From SVFI01 sp045643145 (lineage in GTDB: Bacteria; Bacillota; Clostridia; Lachnospirales; Lachnospiraceae), in NCBI GenBank assembly GCA_045643145.1, contig JAZUKG010000232.1, forward strand, positions 1 through 64,000: a stretch of 64,000 nucleotides of DNA, read 5' to 3'. The translations under genes were made by a program, and so were the position numbers. The notes under the pieces were generated by a model. That model was given only the letters and a program-made list of their open reading frames with translations, made no database searches and was not told the DNA's origin. Shown in pieces: positions 25,953 through 34,438 of the stretch. Position 1 is the first letter of the stretch. Every line of letters starts with the position of its first letter.

Positions 25953-27530
25953 TTATTCATACTGGAATATACTCCAGTAGTGCTTCCCGTAATAAGAAGA
26001 TTTTGATGCATTATCCTTATACCATTTCTTGTATGCATTTAAACTTTCCTGATTTCTGGCAGATATTTCAGCTACGTCCGGACAACAGGCATCACCTTCT
26101 AAGGTCGGTGGGATTAATCCTTTATAACATATTCTGTCTACACTATATGACTCTGGTTGGCTGGCATCTGACAATACTACACTACAGCCATATCCTGATA
26201 TGATTTTAAGGTTTGCTGAAATGAACAAAATTTTTTGAACTCCAGTAACCTCAGAATAGGTTCCTACAACACTATCATTACCATCCATATACTCTACCTG
26301 ATCCGACATATCATATTTTGTAGCCTCTTTACCTAAAATAGCGACTGCTAGATCTTTTGTTTGCTTATTATAAATTGTCTGCCCATCCTTTGCGAAAACA
26401 GGATTTGCAGGGTTCACATCAATATCCATTGTATACGGATTTGTAAGAGCATCCATTTCCATATTTTTCAAGCTAGCCGGAAGTATCATTTTCTTTACAT
26501 TGGTTGCAAAGCAGGCATTGGTTGCGATATCTGTGATTCCTTCCGGAAGGTATAACGGATCTGTTTTAGAGAAAACAAATACTACCTTGTTATCACTTCG
26601 TCTTTGCATACAACAGCCATTGATATAAAAAGTTTTACATTTATCAAGTAGCGTTACATTTGATAGGGACGAACAATCACGAAAGGCTTGCGGATCAAAA
26701 TACTTAAGACTACTTGGAAGCTTAACATTTTTAAGCTTTCTGCAGTTATAAAAAGTTTCAAACTTTAATTCTTTAACCTTATACGGAATATTAATAGTTG
26801 TTAATTTTCTCAGACCGGCAAAGGTACACTCTCCAATTTTGGTAATCGTACTTGGAAGCTTTATTGTCTGAATATCTCCATAGTAGTTTCTAATTTTTTT
26901 ACTGGTAGCTCTATCTATAGAACCATCTTCATTATGCATAACCTCTACAATTGAACCAAATACATTTTTACAATAATAATCATCTTTTTCATATCTGGCG
27001 TCATATCCGATTCTTGTAACCTTTTTGCCATCTAATTTCTTTGGAACATTCATATTTTGATGTCCCTTTTTATTTGTGACACGAATGAAGTAAATCCAAG
27101 CCTCTTTTCCATTTTTAGATGGAATATAATGATAAATAAAAGGGCCCACCTTTTTCTCACAAAAGGTACCATAATCCCAAAATTTAGATTCTTTTTTGAA
27201 CTCTTTTTCCCATCTTTCAATTTTTGCATCAAACTCCGCTTGGCTTTCTCCAAGGCTTGGTATGGTGAAACTTTCAGAAAACTCATTTGTAGTTTGCAAA
27301 TCAGCTTCCGGAATTTCTGTATCGACTGGGACAGGAATTTCATTTGTTTCGACTGCCGGTTCTGTGGATACTGTTACTTCATCACTTGTCAGCGATTCTA
27401 AGAAAACAGCATTCTCACTTACGGTTTCTTCCTGCACGATTTCCTGTGCTCTGACTACATTTGTACCGGATACCGGCAACAAAGTGATTGCACTAAGTGC
27501 CATCAATCCTACTAATACTTTCTTTTTCAT
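25953..27530 (-). CDS. Secreted BspA-like leucine-rich repeat protein (paralogue)
   Basis: 525 residues from the chosen start. Signal peptide KKVLVGLMALSAITLLPVSG ends near VVRAQ, then an acidic linker, then a WIYFIRV segment shared with the neighbour and LRR_5 repeats (ITKIGECTFAGLRKLTTINI; LKNVKLPSSLKYFDPQAFRD). An in-frame GTG at 27548 exists, but GGGAGAA lies between it and the ATG at 27530, so 27530 is the start. It stops 45 nt before the paralogous gene, so the pair may be co-transcribed. The function is likely surface binding; no enzymatic motif is seen. Confidence 0.83.
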   Translation of the reverse strand: MKKKVLVGLMALSAITLLPVSGTNVVRAQEIVQEETVSENAVFLESLTSDEVTVSTEPAVETNEIPVPVDTEIPEADLQTTNEFSESFTIPSLGESQAEFDAKIERWEKEFKKESKFWDYGTFCEKKVGPFIYHYIPSKNGKEAWIYFIRVTNKKGHQNMNVPKKLDGKKVTRIGYDARYEKDDYYCKNVFGSIVEVMHNEDGSIDRATSKKIRNYYGDIQTIKLPSTITKIGECTFAGLRKLTTINIPYKVKELKFETFYNCRKLKNVKLPSSLKYFDPQAFRDCSSLSNVTLLDKCKTFYINGCCMQRRSDNKVVFVFSKTDPLYLPEGITDIATNACFATNVKKMILPASLKNMEMDALTNPYTMDIDVNPANPVFAKDGQTIYNKQTKDLAVAILGKEATKYDMSDQVEYMDGNDSVVGTYSEVTGVQKILFISANLKIISGYGCSVVLSDASQPESYSVDRICYKGLIPPTLEGDACCPDVAEISARNQESLNAYKKWYKDNASKSSYYGKHYWSIFQYE

Positions 27531-27610
27531 GAATTCTCCCTTTTTCACAATTAATGTATTATTTTGCGCATTTTATTCCTTCATCACAAACTTAAACTTG
27601 TTACTCACTA

Positions 27611-28570
27611 CTACTCATTTACGACATTTCTGCTCTCACCCTTTAAAAAGGCTTCGATGTTCAAATATACTTCATGAACCAATCGGTTTCTGGCCTGAGT
27701 AGAAGCCCATGCCATATGCGGTGTAATAATCAGCTTGTTAGAATCCTTGATCTGATACAGTTTGTCATCCTCTTTAATCGGTTCGTTCTTTATGACATCA
27801 AGCCCTGCTGCCGCGATTTCTCCGTTTACCAGTCCATCGTATAAAGCATCATTATCCACGACATCTCCTCTGGCAACATTAATTAAAATTGCATCCTTTT
27901 TCATAAGGCCTAATGCTTTTTCATCAATGAAATGTCTGGTTAAATCAGATAACGGACAATGAAGCGATACCACATCTGCTCTTTGCAAAAGTTCTTCCTT
28001 GCTTACGCTTTCATATTCAGTTACTTTGCTGTTTCCGGTTACCGAATGGAAAATCACATGGCAGCCAAAGGCGTCAGCAATTTTTGCTACCTTCTGACCG
28101 ATATTTCCCATACCTACGATTCCCCATGTCATACCTTCTAACTCTGAAAACGGGAGATCAAAGTTTGAGAAACGATCCTGAGCGGCATATTCACCGTCCT
28201 TTACATAGTGATCATAATGCTTTAAATGCTCTAACAGATATAAAGCAAGTGCGATGGTATGCTGAGCCACTGCCGGAGTGGAATAATCTTTGACATTTGC
28301 CACTTTGATTCCGCGTTTTTTGCAGTATTCCAAATCCACATTATCAAAGCCGGTTGCAAATTCGCAAATCAGTTTTACATTTGGATTTTGCTTCAAAGTC
28401 TCTTCGTTTAGCGGAGTTTTATTGGCAATGATAATATCTGCATCTTCGATATGCTCAACTGCAGTTTCCTTTACGGTATTTCTGTAATATACGACTTCTC
28501 CAAAGTCTTCAAAGCAGGAAACATCAACATCTGTTCCTACACTGTTTCTTTCTAAAATACTAATTTTCAT
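27611..28570 (-). CDS. D-2-hydroxyacid dehydrogenase (NAD-dependent)
   Basis: 319 residues with the D-isomer-specific 2-hydroxyacid dehydrogenase fold. The Rossmann motif GMGNIGQKV lies near residue 152. Catalytic Arg (NVARGDVVD), Glu (NEP) and His (ITPHMAWAS) are all present. Members oxidise or reduce D-lactate, glycerate, hydroxypyruvate or related acids; the substrate cannot be set from sequence. It is preceded by AAAAGGAG and stands alone between the surface-protein pair and pgi. Confidence 0.9.
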   Translation of the reverse strand: MKISILERNSVGTDVDVSCFEDFGEVVYYRNTVKETAVEHIEDADIIIANKTPLNEETLKQNPNVKLICEFATGFDNVDLEYCKKRGIKVANVKDYSTPAVAQHTIALALYLLEHLKHYDHYVKDGEYAAQDRFSNFDLPFSELEGMTWGIVGMGNIGQKVAKIADAFGCHVIFHSVTGNSKVTEYESVSKEELLQRADVVSLHCPLSDLTRHFIDEKALGLMKKDAILINVARGDVVDNDALYDGLVNGEIAAAGLDVIKNEPIKEDDKLYQIKDSNKLIITPHMAWASTQARNRLVHEVYLNIEAFLKGESRNVVNE

Positions 28571-28634
28571 AATGGGCTCCTTTTGTGCTTTTTTCGCTAT
28601 TTATCTTATCATACTTCTACTTATTTTAGAATGC

Positions 28635-28683
28635 GGCTATCATAAAAAATCCCCCGATGAAATTCATCGGGGGATTCATAGCC
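28635..28683. terminator. Strong hairpin terminator of pgi
   Basis: AATCCCCCGATGAA and TTCATCGGGGGATT form a 14-bp stem, extended by an outer GGCTAT/ATAGCC pair. On the minus strand a T6 run follows, so it terminates pgi. Confidence 0.9.
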
Positions 28684-28695
28684 GAAAATATCAAA

Positions 28696-30045
28696 TTATA
28701 ATCTCTTTAAAAGTTCTTCTCTCTGAGCTTCAAATCCAGGCTTGCCAAGAAGAGCAAACATGTTCTTTTTGTAGCTTTCTACACCCGGCTGGTTGAATGG
28801 ATTTACACCCAGGATGTATCCGCTGACACCACAAGCAAATTCAAAGAAGTAGAATAACTGTCCTAAATAGAATTCACTTACTTCAGGAATCTGAACCTTA
28901 AGGTTTGGAACCTGACCATCTGTATGAGCGAGGATGGTTCCGTTCATTGCTGATTTGTTTACGAAATCAACAGTCTTTCCTGTTAAGTAGTTCAGTCCGT
29001 CAAGGTCAACTGCTTCTTCTTCGATGATGATTTCTTCACGAGAAGTTTCAATATCGACTACAGTTTCAAACATATTTCTGGTACCGTCCTGAATGAACTG
29101 TCCCATAGAATGAAGGTCTGTGGTTAAATCTACGCTGGAAGGATAAATACCCTTCTGATCCTTACCTTCTGATTCACCGTAAAGCTGTTTCCACCATTCA
29201 GCTACGTAGTGGAAGCATGGTTCATAGTTTGCCAGGATTTCAATGCTCTTACCCTTACGGTTGAGTGCATTACGAACTGCTGCATATTTCAGTGCATCAT
29301 TATCTTCAAATGCATTGTTAAGAGCCATTTCTCTACCGCTGGCAGCACCTTCCATCAGTTTATCAATATCAGCACCTGAAACAGCGATTGGTAAAAGTCC
29401 TACTGCTGTTAATACTGAGAAACGTCCTCCGATATCATCCGGAACTACGAATGATTCAAAGCCTTCTTCTGTAGCCAGGTTCTTTAATGATCCCTTTGCT
29501 TTATCTGTTGTTGCATAAATTCTCTTTGCAGCTTCTTCCTTACCATACTTTTCTACTAAAAGCTTACGAAGTACACGGAATGCGATAGCAGGCTCTGTAG
29601 TAGTACCTGATTTAGAAATCATGTTGATAGAGAAATCTCTGTCGCCGATTACCTGTACTAAATGTTTTAAATAAGTTGAGCTGATTGAGTTACCAACGAA
29701 ATAAATTTCAGGTGTCTTTCTCTGATCCTTTGGAAGACAGTTATAAAAGCTGTGACGAAGGAATTCGATGGCAGCTCTGGCTCCGAGGTAAGAACCACCG
29801 ATACCGATTACTAATAAAACTTCTGAATCAGACTGAATCTTAGCTGCTGCCTTTTTGATTCTGTCAAATTCTTCTTTATCATAATTTACCGGAAGATCAA
29901 TCCATCCCAGGAAATCATTGCCGGCTCCTGTTTTTGAAACTAAAAGTTCTTTGGCATCTTCTGCCTGCTTCTTCATAAGAGCTACTTCTGCTTCGCTGAC
30001 AAATGAAGTTGCTTTTGAATAATCAAAAGTTACTTTATTACTCAT
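28696..30045 (-). CDS. pgi: Glucose-6-phosphate isomerase
   Basis: Interconverts glucose-6-phosphate and fructose-6-phosphate in glycolysis and gluconeogenesis (cytoplasm). The 449-residue length is typical of the Firmicute type. SIS-fold motifs GIGGSYLGARAAIEFL and MISKSGTTTEP (sugar phosphate binding) are intact, as is the C-terminal Pgi signature region GVNPFNQPGVESYK. ATG is preceded by AAAGGAG. The upstream neighbour on the same strand is the unknown 378-residue protein, 106 nt away. Confidence 0.97.
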   Translation of the reverse strand: MSNKVTFDYSKATSFVSEAEVALMKKQAEDAKELLVSKTGAGNDFLGWIDLPVNYDKEEFDRIKKAAAKIQSDSEVLLVIGIGGSYLGARAAIEFLRHSFYNCLPKDQRKTPEIYFVGNSISSTYLKHLVQVIGDRDFSINMISKSGTTTEPAIAFRVLRKLLVEKYGKEEAAKRIYATTDKAKGSLKNLATEEGFESFVVPDDIGGRFSVLTAVGLLPIAVSGADIDKLMEGAASGREMALNNAFEDNDALKYAAVRNALNRKGKSIEILANYEPCFHYVAEWWKQLYGESEGKDQKGIYPSSVDLTTDLHSMGQFIQDGTRNMFETVVDIETSREEIIIEEEAVDLDGLNYLTGKTVDFVNKSAMNGTILAHTDGQVPNLKVQIPEVSEFYLGQLFYFFEFACGVSGYILGVNPFNQPGVESYKKNMFALLGKPGFEAQREELLKRL

Positions 30046-30151
30046 TCTTGTATATCTCCTTTTCTGATTTTAAGGATACGTGCGAATTGCACATTTATGT
30101 ACCCCAAACAGCATAATTGTAACAAATAATACTTTTTATTTCAATACGGTT

Positions 30152-31288
30152 TTATATACTTATATCAATTCCAACGGATACACTAGGTGCTTCCGATACG
30201 GATATTCCGATACTTGGCAGACTTTCCGGCGGACGGTCAAATCCGGTTGTTGTTTCTTTTGCCATTTTGTCAAATATGTATTTCAGATACTCATTGTCCG
30301 CCTGAGTCATATCCTTCATTTCCTTGCAGCGGTGTTTGATTTTGAGCATTTTTAAATCCGACGGATCCATATCCTTATTGGCAGTACCGGCAATCCCTTC
30401 TGTCAGTTCTTCCAGTCCCATATCCTCCATAAAGGATTTTAATTCTTCTGCCATTTCATCCATCATCTGAGACATTTCCTCAGCAATCATATCCCCGAGT
30501 TCTTCCTGACTGATTTGCATGAGAGCATCCATATTGTCCTGAATGGAAATCTGCAAATCCTCAATGTCCTCAACGCGAAGCGGCATATCTTCATATGCTT
30601 CTTCATATTCTTCCGGTGGATATTCTTCTAAATCCTCTTCTTCGAGCTGTTCTTCTTCCTCTTGTTTTTCAATATCTTCTACTCTGTCTTCTTTTTCCTC
30701 ATAGCAAGGACCTTTTCCTGCCTTGATGAGTTCTTCTTCTAACAGATGTCTTTCCTTTTTCTTGGCCACCCTTTCCATAGACTGTGCATGGGTGATTGCT
30801 GCCTGAACTTCTTCTTTATCATAACCCTTTTGGCTCAGTAAATTTTTCAGTCTTTGTACTTCTCTTCTGGCTTTTCCCACAGCAGCTCTTGCATTAGAAC
30901 TGGTTTTACTGCGCAGGATTTGAGAGGAAATACCTTTCATATCGTAACGAAGCTTTTTCACCTGCAAGGACGCATCCTTTGACTTTGCTCTGGTTTGACT
31001 GAGCATCTGCGAATACGTTTTGGAACTGTCGAGAACGGATTGTGATATCCCTTGGAATACCTTTTGTCCTGCTGCATTTTTAGTCTGAATGACATTCTGA
31101 CTTTCTTGCAGGGTTCTTTGTTTGGCTTTGAGGGATTGTCTTTGAGAAGATGTGAGCGCCTGTTCTTTTTGACCGAAGCTACCGGTTTGCTTTACGCCGG
31201 TTTGAATCTGACGCGTCATATTTGCGATATTCTGATTATTTCTTTTAGAAAACATCAAAGCATTGGTTTGCTTAAAACCGACAAGCAT
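30152..31288 (-). CDS. Unknown coiled-coil protein with acidic middle
   Basis: 378 residues with no family I can name. Residues 1-150 are basic and helical with a Gln/Ser/Lys-rich pattern (QKEQALTSSQRQSLKAK). Residues 160-210 form a conserved-looking helix (REVQRLKNLLSQKGYDKEEVQAAITHAQSMER, broken here for length) followed by a Glu-rich tract (about 215-255). Residues 260-330 are acidic, Met-rich helices. No signal peptide, membrane segment or catalytic motif. It is preceded by a long leader (31289-31443) that can hide its ribosome site. The gene may be specific to this bacterial family. Start ATG has AAGGGAGG upstream. Confidence 0.7.
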   Translation of the reverse strand: MLVGFKQTNALMFSKRNNQNIANMTRQIQTGVKQTGSFGQKEQALTSSQRQSLKAKQRTLQESQNVIQTKNAAGQKVFQGISQSVLDSSKTYSQMLSQTRAKSKDASLQVKKLRYDMKGISSQILRSKTSSNARAAVGKARREVQRLKNLLSQKGYDKEEVQAAITHAQSMERVAKKKERHLLEEELIKAGKGPCYEEKEDRVEDIEKQEEEEQLEEEDLEEYPPEEYEEAYEDMPLRVEDIEDLQISIQDNMDALMQISQEELGDMIAEEMSQMMDEMAEELKSFMEDMGLEELTEGIAGTANKDMDPSDLKMLKIKHRCKEMKDMTQADNEYLKYIFDKMAKETTTGFDRPPESLPSIGISVSEAPSVSVGIDISI

Positions 31289-31443
31289 AAAAAAACCTCC
31301 CTTCAGTCAACTGCCAATTCGGGAATTCGGTGACCAAAAAAGGGAGAATATAAGTACTAAAAATCAAACCTACAGAGTCTCATCCATGAACTGTAAGTGA
31401 TGATATGTCAGCCGAATTCCGTTTCAGCAGTAAAGATATATTT
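31289..31443 (-). promoter_or_regulatory. Switch-like leader RNA of the coiled-coil gene
   Basis: In the roughly 150-nt leader, the arm at 31407-31420 can pair with 31322-31334 (13 pairs, one bulge). The latter can instead pair with 31306-31320, which brings CTCCCTT (31340-31346) onto the Shine-Dalgarno AAGGGAGG (31296-31303). A separate hairpin lies between (CTTACAG/CTGTAGG). The two foldings are mutually exclusive, as in riboswitches or leader switches. No known riboswitch consensus is recognised. Confidence 0.55.
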
Positions 31444-31472
31444 ATTATAAACCTTCTTTATGTAAATGAAAA
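31444..31472 (-). promoter_or_regulatory. Promoter of the coiled-coil gene
   Basis: TTTTCA, 17 nt, TATAAT on the minus strand. It sets the transcription start near 31437 and so a leader of about 150 nt. Confidence 0.6.
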
Positions 31473-31480
31473 GAGGGTTA

Positions 31481-31509
31481 TTTACTATTTATCGTGTTTT
31501 TGATAAAAT
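31481..31509 (+). promoter_or_regulatory. Promoter of the TSCPD-murG operon
   Basis: TTTACT, 17 nt, TAAAAT on the plus strand, about 28 nt from the ATG-proximal ribosome site AAGAAGGG. It is back to back with the divergent coiled-coil-gene promoter. Confidence 0.6.
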
Positions 31510-31543
31510 GCTAGGAAAGATATCGTAGAAAGAAGGGTATATT

Positions 31544-31777
31544 ATGTTATATAAAACTCAAGGCGTTTGTGCAAGAAGTATTGATATTGAAGTAGAAAAC
31601 GGAATCATCAAATCCGTATTTTTTGAAGGCGGATGTAATGGAAATACACAGGGCGTTGCCCGCCTGGTAGAAGGCATGAAAAAAGAGGATGCCATCGCAA
31701 AATTAGAAGGCATTCGTTGCGGTTTCAAGAGTACTTCCTGCCCGGACCAGTTAGCTCAGGCATTAAAAACTATGTAA
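31544..31777 (+). CDS. TSCPD-domain protein (TIGR03905 family)
   Basis: A 77-residue protein consisting of one TSCPD domain, the motif STSCPDQLAQAL lying at about 64-75. The same domain ends some class II ribonucleotide reductases and can bind zinc through its cysteines (CGF...SCPD and EGGCNG). The stand-alone form is common in clostridia and of unknown role. It precedes murG by 12 nt and shares its promoter. Confidence 0.9.
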   Translation: MLYKTQGVCARSIDIEVENGIIKSVFFEGGCNGNTQGVARLVEGMKKEDAIAKLEGIRCGFKSTSCPDQLAQALKTM

Positions 31778-31789
31778 AGGATTTTCACT

Positions 31790-32851
31790 ATGAAAAAAAT
31801 CGTACTGACAGGTGGCGGAACAGCCGGCCATGTAACTCCAAATATTGCTTTATTACCAAAATTGAAAGAGCTGGGGTATGAAGTATCTTATATCGGTTCT
31901 TATGAAGGAATCGAGAAAAAGCTGATTACGGATTTTGATATTCCGTATCACGGAATCTCTACCGGAAAACTCAGACGTTATTTTGATGTAAAGAATTTTT
32001 CAGATCCTTTTCGTGTTATGAAGGGATTTGCTCAGGCAAAAAAGATTTTAAAAGAAATCAATCCGGACATCGTTTTCAGCAAGGGCGGATTTGTATCCGT
32101 TCCGGTTGTCAGAGCGGCAGCAGCCTTAAAGATTCCATGTATTATTCATGAATCGGATATGACTCCTGGACTTGCCAACAAGCTTTGTATTCCGGTAGCA
32201 ACCAAAGTTTGCTGTAACTTCCCGGAAACCTTAAATAATCTTCCGGAGGATAAAGCAGTACTTACCGGTTCTCCGATTCGTGCTGAACTTTTAAAAGGTA
32301 ATAAAATCGCAGGACTTGATCTTTGCGGTTTCACATCAGATAAACCGGTGATTATGGTTATCGGTGGTTCTTTAGGTGCAGCCAATGTCAACAAAGCAGT
32401 CAGAGACTGCCTGGACAAAATCCTCGAAGATTTCCAGGTGGTTCATGTATGCGGACATGAAAAAGTCGACAATCTTTTATTAAACAAAAAAGGCTACAAG
32501 CAGTTTGAATATGTAAAAACTGAACTGAAAGATTTATTTGCCATGTCAGATTTGGTCATCAGCCGAGCAGGTGCCAATGCCATCTGCGAGCTTTTAGCCA
32601 TGCAAAAACCGAATCTGTTAATTCCTTTAGTAGCCGGCTCGAGAGGAGACCAGGTGTTAAATGCCAAGTCCTTTGAACAACAGGGCTTTTCGATGGTTTT
32701 ACCAGAGGATGATATTGAAGGAACGGTTTTGGTAGATAAAATCAAAGAATTGTATGAAAAGAAAGACAGCTTTATTGAAACCATGAAAACAAGTGATCAG
32801 TTATCTTCGATTGACACCATCATCGGTCTCATTGAAGATACCGTAAATTAG
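31790..32851 (+). CDS. murG: Undecaprenyldiphospho-muramoylpentapeptide N-acetylglucosaminyltransferase
   Basis: Adds GlcNAc from UDP-GlcNAc to lipid I to give lipid II on the inner face of the membrane, the last cytoplasmic step of peptidoglycan precursor synthesis. It has the GT28 N-terminal loop GGGTAGHVTPN (about 9-19) and the C-terminal UDP-GlcNAc site VISRAGANAICELLAM plus GSRGDQVLNA. The length of 353 residues is standard. It is not in a mur/fts cluster here, but in a two-gene unit with a TSCPD protein. Confidence 0.96.
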   Translation: MKKIVLTGGGTAGHVTPNIALLPKLKELGYEVSYIGSYEGIEKKLITDFDIPYHGISTGKLRRYFDVKNFSDPFRVMKGFAQAKKILKEINPDIVFSKGGFVSVPVVRAAAALKIPCIIHESDMTPGLANKLCIPVATKVCCNFPETLNNLPEDKAVLTGSPIRAELLKGNKIAGLDLCGFTSDKPVIMVIGGSLGAANVNKAVRDCLDKILEDFQVVHVCGHEKVDNLLLNKKGYKQFEYVKTELKDLFAMSDLVISRAGANAICELLAMQKPNLLIPLVAGSRGDQVLNAKSFEQQGFSMVLPEDDIEGTVLVDKIKELYEKKDSFIETMKTSDQLSSIDTIIGLIEDTVN

Positions 32852-32864
32852 GAAAGACAAAAAG

Positions 32865-32909
32865 AAAAACTCTTATCCAATAAGTTAATTAGGGGATAGG
32901 AGTTTTTTT
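32865..32909. terminator. Terminator after murG
   Basis: AAACTCTTATCC and GGATAGGAGTTT (one G-T pair) enclose an AT-rich loop with T7 after it. A5 precedes it, so it can also act on transcripts arriving from the histidine kinase gene on the minus strand. Confidence 0.8.
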
Positions 32910-32934
32910 GGGGGAGTGATTTGCTATATGAAAA

Positions 32935-32970
32935 GTGTATCATACAGCATACCACAAAATGTACCTCAAA
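32935..32970 (-). repeat. Direct repeat copy A: GGTA array with 12-bp period
   Basis: On the minus strand GGTA, GGTA and GATA recur exactly 12 bp apart. The 36-bp block matches copy B (35319-35354) at 30 of 36 positions in the same orientation. It begins 5 nt past the stop of the histidine kinase gene. Confidence 0.7.
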
Positions 32971-32975
32971 TTTTT

Positions 32976-34424
32976 CTATTTTTCAAAAGGAATTCGAATA
33001 ATGGAAAGAGTTCCTTTTCCCGGCATACTGGTTACTATCAAATCACCGCCGCATACCGTCGTCAGTCTCATTCTGACATTTCTGACACCTACATGTGCTC
33101 TGTCTTCCTGCTTATTCATTTTCAGTTCTTCAAAAAATTCTTCTTCACCTTTTAGGTTTCCCAGTTCCCTTCCACCGGCAAAGGTCTGACTCGGATCAAA
33201 GCCAATTCCATCATCCTCTACTCGAATTTCAATCCAGGAATCTCCAATGTGTCGATGCAGTAAATACGGAGGAAGCGGCATATATTTATCCAGTATTTCA
33301 TCTTCAGCAAGCGGCTTATCTGTTTTGCTATGGTAATGCGATGAAATATGTACGGTTCCGCCTTCCTGTCTTTGGCAGACTCCATGCTTTACCGCATTTT
33401 CTACAATTGGCTGGAGCGTTAATGTCGGGAGATCAAATTCTGTTTCTTCCAAGTCCCATTCGACCTTCAGTCGGTCCTGAAAACGCATCTTTTCCAGCGA
33501 TAAATAATTTTTTACATATTCTAATTCTCGTTCAAAAGTCACACAGCCCTGTATTTCCAGACCCTCAAGGTTACTTCGAAGAAATCCTGTAAATTCTTTA
33601 ACCGCTTTGGCAGCAGCCTCCGGATCCTTGGTACAAAGATGATGAATAGCTCCTAATGAATTAAAAATAAAATGCGGCGCCATTTGCGATAGGGTAATAC
33701 GAATTCGAATATCTGCGAGCGCTGCTTCTTTTTCGGCCAGCTTGATGTAATTATCTCGATATGACGCTACAAACATGCCGTACATTGCAATGGTGATTGC
33801 AAAGTTTGACAGCGATATTCCGTAAAAGAAGTACTGCAGTATGGTAGCCAAAAACGGCAATACAATATAAGAAAGCAGAGAAAAGAAAACAAATCTCGGA
33901 ATATGCTTTCGGTTAATTAAAATCGCTACAAAATTAATCGCAAATACCATCCAGGACCATATGATTAAAAGCGGATATCCCGGCGCTCTGCGGTATAGGT
34001 TGTAATGATCAAAATAATAACAAACCGGAACAAAGAGATTGAGAATTAATACCCCGGTTTCGATCGCATAAATAAACTTAACCAAGGTAACAAACGGTTT
34101 CATTTTTTCCTGATGCTCTGCATCTAATCGGCTTTGTAAATAAAGGGTAAAAAGAATGGATATGTAAAATCCGCACAAGAATACAAAGAAGTTGCTGATA
34201 ATCACGGCAATTCGATTTGCTATATCAGGGTCTCCTCTAAAGGCTCTGGCCGTGACATCAAAAATAAGAAGCAGAAAGTTTGCTGTTTGCATACGCAGTA
34301 AATACTTTCTGCTTCCGTTTACATCCCGTTTGTCCAGCAAATAAAATATAATAATTAAGCTGATAAACAAACAGTTACTTAATTCTAAAGCGATATGAAT
34401 AATGTTTAAATAAGAAGCTTGCAT
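32976..34424 (-). CDS. LytS-like sensor histidine kinase with seven-helix input
   Basis: Residues 1-225 form about seven hydrophobic helices. A His_kinase (PF06580) domain follows with phospho-acceptor region QMAPHFIFNSLGAI (His near 255) and HATPase motifs IVENAVKHGV and VEDDGIGFDP. It lacks the classical HisKA dimerisation box, as is usual for the LytS/YehU group. It lies 14 nt downstream of the response regulator gene 34439-35239, its partner. The N-terminal helices suggest a membrane-embedded signal; the ligand is unknown. Confidence 0.88.
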   Translation of the reverse strand: MQASYLNIIHIALELSNCLFISLIIIFYLLDKRDVNGSRKYLLRMQTANFLLLIFDVTARAFRGDPDIANRIAVIISNFFVFLCGFYISILFTLYLQSRLDAEHQEKMKPFVTLVKFIYAIETGVLILNLFVPVCYYFDHYNLYRRAPGYPLLIIWSWMVFAINFVAILINRKHIPRFVFFSLLSYIVLPFLATILQYFFYGISLSNFAITIAMYGMFVASYRDNYIKLAEKEAALADIRIRITLSQMAPHFIFNSLGAIHHLCTKDPEAAAKAVKEFTGFLRSNLEGLEIQGCVTFERELEYVKNYLSLEKMRFQDRLKVEWDLEETEFDLPTLTLQPIVENAVKHGVCQRQEGGTVHISSHYHSKTDKPLAEDEILDKYMPLPPYLLHRHIGDSWIEIRVEDDGIGFDPSQTFAGGRELGNLKGEEEFFEELKMNKQEDRAHVGVRNVRMRLTTVCGGDLIVTSMPGKGTLSIIRIPFEK

Positions 34425-34438
34425 ACTTTTTATCTCCG

